From Portunus trituberculatus (Eukaryota; Arthropoda; Malacostraca; Decapoda; Portunidae): a stretch of DNA of 64,000 bases. Positions 60,558 through 64,000 of this stretch are shown piece after piece. The stretch spans positions 12,180,156-12,244,155 of the forward strand of contig NC_059256.1 in NCBI RefSeq assembly GCF_017591435.1. Direction: 5' to 3'. Position 1 is the stretch's first letter; each line of letters starts with the position of its first letter. A program made the position numbers and the translations under genes. The notes below the pieces were generated by a model. It saw only the letters and a program-made list of their open reading frames with translations. It ran no database searches and was not told where the DNA came from.

Positions 60558-63132
60558 TCTCTCTCTCAATTTTTTTAACATTTAGAGAAAAGTTTACGTT
60601 TTCTATTCTCCTCCGTTTTCTGTTTGGTTTGGAAGGCTGAATTTTGGTAGGCTGGTAGACGAATGATAGGCCTACCACCACACCAAATTTGGTAGGCCTA
60701 GCTCAATTGTGGTAGCTGGAAAATAGGCTCAAAGTGACCCCAAATTCTTCCCCTTCCAGATTATCACTGAGCCTAGAAAACCTTCCGGAAATCATTGAAA
60801 ACACCAATATTATCCTGCAGCCTCCACTCCCACCACCACCACAGGTAAAAGTGTGCACAAAATTAAAGATAGTGAGAAAGTGAGCGAGGGTAGAGCGAGG
60901 TGGATAGGCTTGAAAGATAGAGTGAGAGTTGCACTACAATCTGAGACAAGTGGCAAAGTTAGAGATAGAGCGAGACCAGAGATATAGAGCGAGAAAGTTG
61001 AGCGAGGAAATAGTTGGTGAACATTTTTCATAGTGTTTCTGTGTGAGATGTGTAGAGAAAATTAAAGATAGTGAGAAAGTGAGCGAGGATAGAGCGAGCT
61101 GGATAGGCTTGAAAGATAGAGCGAGAGTTGGGCTACAATCTGAGACAAGCCACGAAGTTAGAGATAGAGCGAGACCAGAGATATAGAGCGAGGAAGTAGT
61201 TGGTGAACATTTTTCGTAGTGTTTCTGTGTGAGATGTGTAGAGATAATTAAAGGTAGTGAGAAAGTGAGCGAGGGTAGAGCGAGGTGGATAGGCTTGAAA
61301 GATAGAGCGAGAGTTGCACTACAATCTGAGACAAGTGGCAAAGTTAGAGATAGAGCGAGACCAGAGATATAGAGCGAGAAAGTTGAGCGAGGAAATAGTT
61401 GGTGAACATTTTTCATAGTGTTTCTGTGTGAGATGTGTAGAGATAATTAAAGATAGTGAGAAATTGAGCTAGGATAGAGCGAGCTGGATAGGCTTGAAAG
61501 ATAGAGCGAGAGTTGGGCTATAATCTGACATAAGCCACGAAGTTAGAGATAGAGCGAGACCAGAGATATAGAGCGAGAAAGTTGAGCGAGGAAGTAGTTG
61601 GTGAACATTTTTCATAGTGTTTCTGTGTGAGATGTGTAGAGATAATTAAAGATAGTGAGAAAGTGAGCGAGGGTAGAGCGAGCTGGATAGGCTTGAAAGA
61701 TAGAGCGAGAGTTGGGCTATAATCTGACATAAGCCACGAAGTTAGAGATAGAGCGAGACCAGAGATATAGAGCGAGAAAGTTGAGCGAGGAAATAGTTGG
61801 TGAACATTTTTCATAGTGTTTCTGTGTGAGATGTGTAGAGATAATTAAAGATAGTGAGAAAGTGAGCTAGGATAGAGCGAGCTGGGTAGGCTTGAAAGAT
61901 AGACCGAGAGTTGGGCTACAATCTGAGACAAGCCACGAAGTTAGAGATAGAGCGAGACCAGAGATATAGAGCGAGAAAGTTGAGCGAGGAAGTAGTTGGT
62001 GAACATTTTTCATAGTGTTTCTGTGTGAGATGTGTAGAGATAATTAAAGATAGTGAGAAAGTGAGCGAGGATAGAGCGAGCTGGGTAGGCTTGAGAGATA
62101 GAGCGAGAGTTGGGCTACAATCTGAGACAAGCCACGAAGTTAGAGATAGAGCGAGACCAGAGATATAGAACGAGAAAGTTGAGCGAGAAAATAGTTGGTG
62201 AACATTTTTCATAGTGTTTCTGTGTGAGATGTGTAGAGATAATTAAAGATAGTGAGAAATTGAGCTAGGATAGAGCGAGCTGGATAGGCTTGAAAGATAG
62301 AGCGAGAGTTGGGCTACAATCTGACACAAGCCACGAAGTTAGAGATAGAGCGAGACCAGAGATATAGAGCGAGAAAGTTGAGCGAGGAAGTAGTTGGTGA
62401 ACATTTTTCATAGTGTTTCTGTGTGAGATGTGTAGAGATAATTAAAGATAGTGAGAAAGTGAGCGACGATAGAGCGAGCTGGATAGGCTTGAAAGATAGA
62501 GCGAGAGTTGAGCTACAATCTGAGACAAGCCACAAAGTTAGAGATAGAGCGAGACCAGAGATATAGAGCGAGAAAGTTGAGCGAGGAAATAGTTGGTGAA
62601 CATTTTTCATAGTGTTTCTGTGTGAGATGTGTAGAGAAAATTAAAGATAGTGAGAAAGTGAGCGAGGATAGAGCGAGCGGGATAGGCTTGAAAGATAGAG
62701 CGAGAGTTGGGCTACAATCTGAGACAAGTGGCAAAGTTAGAGATAGAGCGAGACCAGAGATATAGAGCGAGAAAGTTGACTCCTAAAATAATCTTAATAC
62801 CCCACAACAGGCTCCAGCAGGAATCAACCAATCAGCTTGCAGGATTTCGGAGGGGGTGATCTCAGCTGGCCAATCACAGAGCAGCATCCCACAGGCCAGC
62901 CAATCAGCTCTCCCCATTATTCTACAGAGCCTACCTGTCTTTACGGTGAGAGAAAAGTGAGAGAGATGGAGAGAAAAGTGAGAGAGAGAGAAAGAGAGAG
63001 GGGAGTGGGTAGGTGACGGATTGGAGAGAAAAAAAGACTAGGATGGAGAGAAAGAGATGGAGAGAAGTGAGAGAATAGTGAGAGTGAGAGAGCTAACTTT
63101 ATTTTCTCTTTTTCCAGGACGAAGGGACTTAG
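39734..63132 (+). CDS. GBF1: GBF1, Golgi-specific Arf1 guanine-nucleotide exchange factor, 17 exons
   Basis: Joins 17 exons (listed separately), about 2000 codons against ~1860 in human GBF1. GBF1 (Drosophila garz) loads GTP on Arf1 at the ER-Golgi intermediate compartment and cis-Golgi, which recruits COPI. Landmarks in order: IVQGEI near the N-terminus; PFLAVIRSEDTTGPIT and ARFVGTE of the DCB region; LKMRAG; PYGLPCLRELTRFLISLT, opening the HUS region; Sec7 domain ~45860-46430 with the catalytic glutamate in LPGEAP (46133-46135) and LNVDQHNPN; WGPTIAALSYVFDK of HDS1; LHGLKE and GVKP; WILV; CPLLQGIARMCC; TALWLTILEFLDKY; MLKNMLLVMET...LWSITWDRIDAFLP of the C-terminal HDS region; SALPIIL near the end; TAG 63130-63132. 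Two frame breaks (exons 2 and 5) and an unresolved start need checking. The identity is certain. Confidence 0.96.
40095..40512. repeat. Family B, (GA)n, (TTA)n, (CTC)n: GBF1 intron 1
   Basis: GTGAGAGAGAGGG donor opens into family B, then (GA)n 40328-40375, (TTG/TTA)n, (CTC)n to the GGTGCAG acceptor. Confidence 0.92.
40513..40696 (+). CDS. GBF1: GBF1 exon 2: DCB region, frame break at poly-C
   Basis: Acceptor GGTGCAG, donor AATAG/GTAAGG, phase 2. The first frame reads DPLTRQLEGLYQQLSG and then stops at TAG ~40609. One base off, IELFEPFLAVIRSEDTTGPIT is strongly conserved. Adding one C to the CCCCC at 40603-40607 would join them. Confidence 0.85.
40697..42286. repeat. Family A satellite (-): GBF1 intron 2
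   Basis: About seven reverse-orientation monomers of ~200 bp, 40745-42205. Confidence 0.92.
42287..42559 (+). CDS. GBF1: GBF1 exon 3: ARFVGTE and VLRALVLS
   Basis: Acceptor CTCCCACAG, donor TTCAG/GTGAGT, phase 2 both sides. It matches THARFVGTDPASDEVV and LRTLLLTPVG...NESVCEI of GBF1. It carries a Pro/Gln/His insert from CCA, CAG and CAC runs (42310-42375). Confidence 0.93.
42560..44001. repeat. GCTGTTTTAAGG array, family A (+), poly-C acceptor: GBF1 intron 3
   Basis: 42575-43110 is an irregular GCTGTTTTAAGGCTGTTTTG array, 43130-43640 family A forward, 43650-43960 TTTTAAGGG words, then CTCTCTCCCCCCCCCAAG. Confidence 0.9.
44002..46939 (+). CDS. GBF1: GBF1 exon 4: 2.9-kb exon with HUS, Sec7 and HDS1
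   Basis: Acceptor CCCCCAAG. The exon opens ICFETRLSDLL, then a long low-complexity linker (44250-44980; Thr, Gly and Glu runs). Next come VPYGLP-type HUS entry at ~45088, KFQVERIVERL, the Sec7 domain (HGTDLFN ~45870 to ~46430) with LPGEAP and LNVDQHN, and HDS1 (WGPTIAALSYVFDK, SDVFDNLI-like). It ends GKV by splicing at AAG/GTACGG, phase 0. Beyond 46939 the frame stays open to 47131 but no longer resembles GBF1, so 46939 is preferred. Confidence 0.93.
47047..47632 (+). CDS. GBF1: GBF1 exon 5: after HDS1, frame break in (CA)n
   Basis: Acceptor TTTTCAG, donor GGAG/GTGAGG. The first part (ISLLPT...LLSSLYSYIALVE) aligns with the GBF1 segment after GKISLQ. From ~47160 the frame moves by one base to EAAMCASACVREC...LVTES and on to RPKLMRRVACQILHGLKE. 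The switch falls in a CACACACA run. The coding DNA is unusually rich in GTGTGCG and CGCACACA. Confidence 0.88.
47633..48365. repeat. GATAGTCAAGG array and trinucleotides: GBF1 intron 5
   Basis: GGGATAGTCAAGGGATAGTC at the donor, degenerate ATAGTC repeats to 47955, then (CTA)n, (CTC)n, (CTT)n and (CTA)n to the acceptor. Confidence 0.92.
48366..48516 (+). CDS. GBF1: GBF1 exon 6: EEWKTVFAIVAYAAAGVKP, poly-Gly tail
   Basis: Acceptor ACTACAG, donor GGAG/GTAAGT, phase 1. It matches DDWATLFTLLECIGSGVKPP. It ends in a (GGA)n run coding a poly-Gly stretch that continues up to the donor. Confidence 0.9.
48517..50670. repeat. Family A in head-to-head inversion: GBF1 intron 6
   Basis: Reverse orientation 48540-49240, a ~130-base non-repetitive turn, then forward 49375-50600, then (CCA)n/(CTA)n to TTTCAG. 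Confidence 0.9.
50671..50873 (+). CDS. GBF1: GBF1 exon 7: Ser-rich linker ending WIL
   Basis: Acceptor TATTTCAG, donor TTG/GTAAGT. SSDSEGTVDSG and NGGWIL parallel the TSDSEV and NSGWLV of vertebrate GBF1. Pro and Ser/Gly runs come from CCA and AGT/GGT repeats. Confidence 0.85.
50874..52475. repeat. 12-bp minisatellite GTAGTTATAGGT/GTAGTTATAGTT: GBF1 intron 7
   Basis: Starts 6 bases after the donor and runs to ~52360 in two interspersed unit types, then CACACA and a C11 acceptor tract. Confidence 0.95.
52476..52716 (+). CDS. GBF1: GBF1 exon 8: VSPGGDVELP...LVEAALNCG
   Basis: Poly-C acceptor (CCCCCAG), donor TGTG/GTAGGT, phase 1. It matches the helix ending RIFVEASLNGG. Two polyproline runs come from (CCA)n. 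Confidence 0.88.
52717..54866. repeat. ~31-bp minisatellite: GBF1 intron 8
   Basis: Copies of GTGTTTTGAGGGCATTTTAA plus GACAGTTTGGG, roughly 60 of them, 52740-54780, more degenerate at 54050-54350. (CTA)n precedes the acceptor. Confidence 0.95.
54867..55117 (+). CDS. GBF1: GBF1 exon 9: His/Lys/Glu/Gly-rich low-complexity exon
   Basis: Acceptor ATTTCAG, donor AAG/GTGTGT. It opens GYINQQLSEV, then carries runs of His (CAC), Lys (AAG), Glu (GAG) and Ser/Gly, and ends LLYQQVSEK, parallel to VSLQVSQDLLDLM in the family. Both phases fit. Confidence 0.82.
55118..55963. repeat. Family A satellite (-): GBF1 intron 9
   Basis: About four reverse monomers, then CTATAACTACCACTATAACT and CTACTATTCCAG. 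Confidence 0.9.
55964..56158 (+). CDS. GBF1: GBF1 exon 10: LLDLMGTLHTTAG...CPLLQGIARMCC
   Basis: Acceptor ATTCCAG, donor AGT/GTAAGT. 65 codons. A Thr/Ala insert from (ACT)n and GCT (56025-56088) replaces the short loop of relatives. Confidence 0.93.
56159..57040. repeat. (TTA)n, (CTGT)n and 22-bp minisatellite: GBF1 intron 10
   Basis: (TTA)n 56165-56310, GGACTATTTTGACTAATTTT copies to 56400, (CTGT)n 56402-56441, then ~25 copies of CCGACCACTTCCCAACCACT plus CT to 57018. Confidence 0.94.
57041..57280 (+). CDS. GBF1: GBF1 exon 11: RSQALTTLQRSLLAHD...ATLVTK
   Basis: Acceptor TCCTGCAG, donor AAG/GTAAGC. 80 codons. It matches MQALTYLQRALLVHD, VLFPLL and EETRMRASTLLSK. A Leu/Pro-rich insert contains CTACCACAATT twice. 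Confidence 0.94.
57281..57999. repeat. Irregular AATTGTGGTAG repeats: GBF1 intron 11
   Basis: AATTGTGGTAG and AATTGTGGTGG recur at variable spacing with GTTAGGAAGGAATTGTGG blocks. Ends with the complement CTACCACAACTACCAC before TTCCAG. Confidence 0.88.
58000..58110 (+). CDS. GBF1: GBF1 exon 12: LRHLSPLLTLPTFTALWLTILEF
   Basis: Acceptor ATTCCAG, donor TTG/GTAAGA. 37 codons, phase 0, near-identical to the HDS region of GBF1. Confidence 0.96.
58111..58728. repeat. Family B satellite: GBF1 intron 12
   Basis: About four ~120-bp units with GGGAGTGGGTAGGTGACGGA starting 27 bases after the donor. Confidence 0.92.
58729..58894 (+). CDS. GBF1: GBF1 exon 13: EMLKNMLLVMETTKVFHTADG
   Basis: Acceptor CTCCGCAG, donor CCTT/GTGAGT, phase 1. 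It ends LWSITWDRIDAFLPSLRHNVF, the last strongly conserved block. Confidence 0.96.
58895..60299. repeat. 180-bp satellite phased from the donor: GBF1 intron 13
   Basis: Seven copies at 180-base spacing (GTGTGTATGGCAAC-type at 59071, 59251, 59431, 59611, 59791, 59971). The first copy begins with the 5' splice site itself. Core ATTTTGGTAGGCTGGTAGAT. Confidence 0.95.
60300..60507 (+). CDS. GBF1: GBF1 exon 14: Thr/Glu-rich C-terminal exon
   Basis: Acceptor CTTGCAG, donor CAG/GTAATA, phase 2. Thr run from (ACC)n, then Glu/Lys run from (GAG)n, then KREFVPPTIQEQQAA. Accepted because both phases fit; no conserved motif. Confidence 0.72.
60508..60759. repeat. (CT)n and a decayed 180-bp monomer: GBF1 intron 14
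   Basis: (CT)n 60516-60569, then a partial copy of the intron 13 satellite (TGAATTTTGGTAGGCTGGTA at 60639). Confidence 0.85.
60760..60844 (+). CDS. GBF1: GBF1 exon 15: RLSLSLENLPEIIENTN
   Basis: Acceptor CTTCCAG, donor CAG/GTAAAA. 28 codons, phase 0 out. Divergent C-terminal tail, Pro-rich end. Confidence 0.7.
60845..62810. repeat. Family C satellite, 199-bp monomers: GBF1 intron 15
   Basis: About ten monomers with GATATAGAGCGAGAAAGTTG and TTGGTGAACATTTTTCATAG, 199-base spacing, with one shorter copy near 61190. Very homogeneous. Confidence 0.95.
62811..62945 (+). CDS. GBF1: GBF1 exon 16: tail with SALPIIL
   Basis: Acceptor ACAACAG, donor ACG/GTGAGA. 45 codons. SALPIILQSLPVF parallels the TLPIILNP element near the GBF1 C-terminus. 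The DNA contains CCAATCA three times. Confidence 0.8.
62946..63117. repeat. Family B unit: GBF1 intron 16
   Basis: A single unit beginning at the GTGAGAGAAAAGTGAGAG donor, then TTTATTTTCTCTTTTTCCAG. Confidence 0.88.
63118..63132 (+). CDS. GBF1: GBF1 exon 17: last four codons and stop
   Basis: Acceptor TTTTTCCAG, then DEGT and TAG 63130-63132. It is a very short terminal coding exon. If the previous intron were retained, the frame would stop soon after 62945. Confidence 0.7.
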   Translation, partial: DEGT

Positions 63133-63145
63133 AGGCAAGATGAAG

Positions 63146-63187
<42 letters not shown>

Positions 63188-63305
63188 GTTATTGTTGTTG
63201 TATATAATTACTAAAGATTATATTATACCAAATTATATTAGCCTAGTAGTTACATAGAGTTTGAACTACATATATTATTACTACTACTACTACTATTTGT
63301 ATATA

Positions 63306-63342
<37 letters not shown>

Positions 63343-63350
63343 TATTTGTC

Positions 63351-63430
<80 letters not shown>

Positions 63431-63490
63431 GTAATTGTTGTAATGTTGTGTAATTATTAAAAAGAAAAAATGTAATCCTATATTTATTAT

Positions 63491-63552
<62 letters not shown>

Positions 63553-64000
63553 AGGTGACGGATTTGGAGGAAAAAATGTTTAGGATGGAGGGAATTTGAT
63601 GGAGAGAAGCGTGAGAGGGATGTGAGAGGGAGAGATGGAGAGAAAAGTGAGAGGGAGAGGGGAGTGGGTAGGTGATGGATCGGAGTGGGAAAAAGTTTAG
63701 GATGGAGAGAATTGAAGGTAGAAACACGTAGGGACATCTAGAGGGAGAAAAAGTGAGAGGGAGAGGTGGAGAGAAAAGTGAGAGTGAGAGGGGAGTGGGT
63801 AGGTGACGGATTTGGAGGGAAAACAGTTTAGGATGGAGGGAATTTGATGGAGAGAAGCGTGAGAGGTGTGGGAGAGGGAGAAAGTGAGAGGGAGAGATGG
63901 AGAGAAAAGTGAGAGTGAGAGGGGAGTGGGTAGGTCACGGATCTGAGTGGGGAAAAGTTTAGGAAGGAGGGGAGGAGGTGGGGAGAAGCGTTAGAGGTGT
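63133..64000. repeat. 3' UTR/flank of GBF1: (ATT)n, (CT)n, (GA)n, family B
   Basis: (TTA)n 63147-63187 and 63310-63342, (CT)n 63354-63426, (GA)n 63497-63547, then family B units to the window end. The CT and GA tracts are complementary. No further gene seen. Confidence 0.9.
63456..63461 (+). terminator. Possible variant poly(A) signal ATTAAA of GBF1
   Basis: ATTAAA followed by an A-rich stretch 324 bases after the GBF1 stop. No AATAAA was found nearer. Weak positional support. Confidence 0.3.

Noticed and set aside
60934..62734. Antisense frames of ~98 codons repeated every 398 bases
   Set aside because: They are products of the 199-bp family C satellite (two monomers = 398). No sign of a gene family.

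Overview
This is a window of an animal nuclear genome, not a microbial one. Every gene is split by GT-AG introns, there are no operons, and all three genes are metazoan. Coding exons make up roughly one sixth of the 64 kb. Almost everything else is tandem repeat: di-, tri- and tetranucleotide microsatellites, 10-83 bp minisatellites, and satellites with ~100 or ~180-200 bp monomers. The secreted trypsin-like protease, the orthologue set and the extreme microsatellite load suggest an arthropod, perhaps a decapod crustacean. That placement is inference and rests on no database search.

Layout, all genes on the + strand. (1) 271-3494: the 3' part of a trypsin-like S1A serine protease (four exons; the 5' part lies outside the window), followed by a 10-bp minisatellite, a possible poly(A) signal near 4953 and more repeats to ~5.7 kb. 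(2) 6336-32796: a complete ATP13A1 (P5A-ATPase, the ER transmembrane-helix dislocase; yeast Spf1) in 24 exons, with all P-type ATPase signatures placed. (3) 34.2-39.7 kb: intergenic or 5' leader of the next gene, with satellites, an A-rich block, a short non-repetitive GC-richer segment at 35911-36180 (candidate promoter or first exon) and a large GT/CA tract. (4) 39734-63132: GBF1 (Golgi ArfGEF; Drosophila gartenzwerg) in 17 recognised exons. One of these is a 2.9-kb exon carrying most of the DCB-HUS, Sec7 and HDS1 regions. The window ends in 3' flanking repeats.

Four coding exons have an apparent one-step frame break: protease ~3345-3385, ATP13A1 ~23930, GBF1 ~40600 and GBF1 ~47160. Three lie in homopolymers or microsatellites and look like indel errors or length alleles. 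The ATP13A1 one can be bypassed by an alternative 5' splice site five bases upstream. Conservation on both sides says the genes are functional.

The most unusual signal is the relation between repeats and gene structure. (TAG)n tracts tend to follow 5' splice sites and (CTA)n tracts precede 3' splice sites, so many introns begin and end with complementary tracts. Several unrelated intronic satellites share a ~200-bp period. A core word, CAATCCTGTAGC, recurs in minisatellites of different period in separate introns of ATP13A1. A 180-bp satellite is phased from the 5' splice site of a GBF1 intron. Words that dominate introns (ACTATC/GATAGT, CTACCACAATT, GAGCGAG) are also over-used inside neighbouring exons, in all reading frames and on both strands. 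I see no CRISPR, tRNA, rRNA, phage or recognisable transposon.
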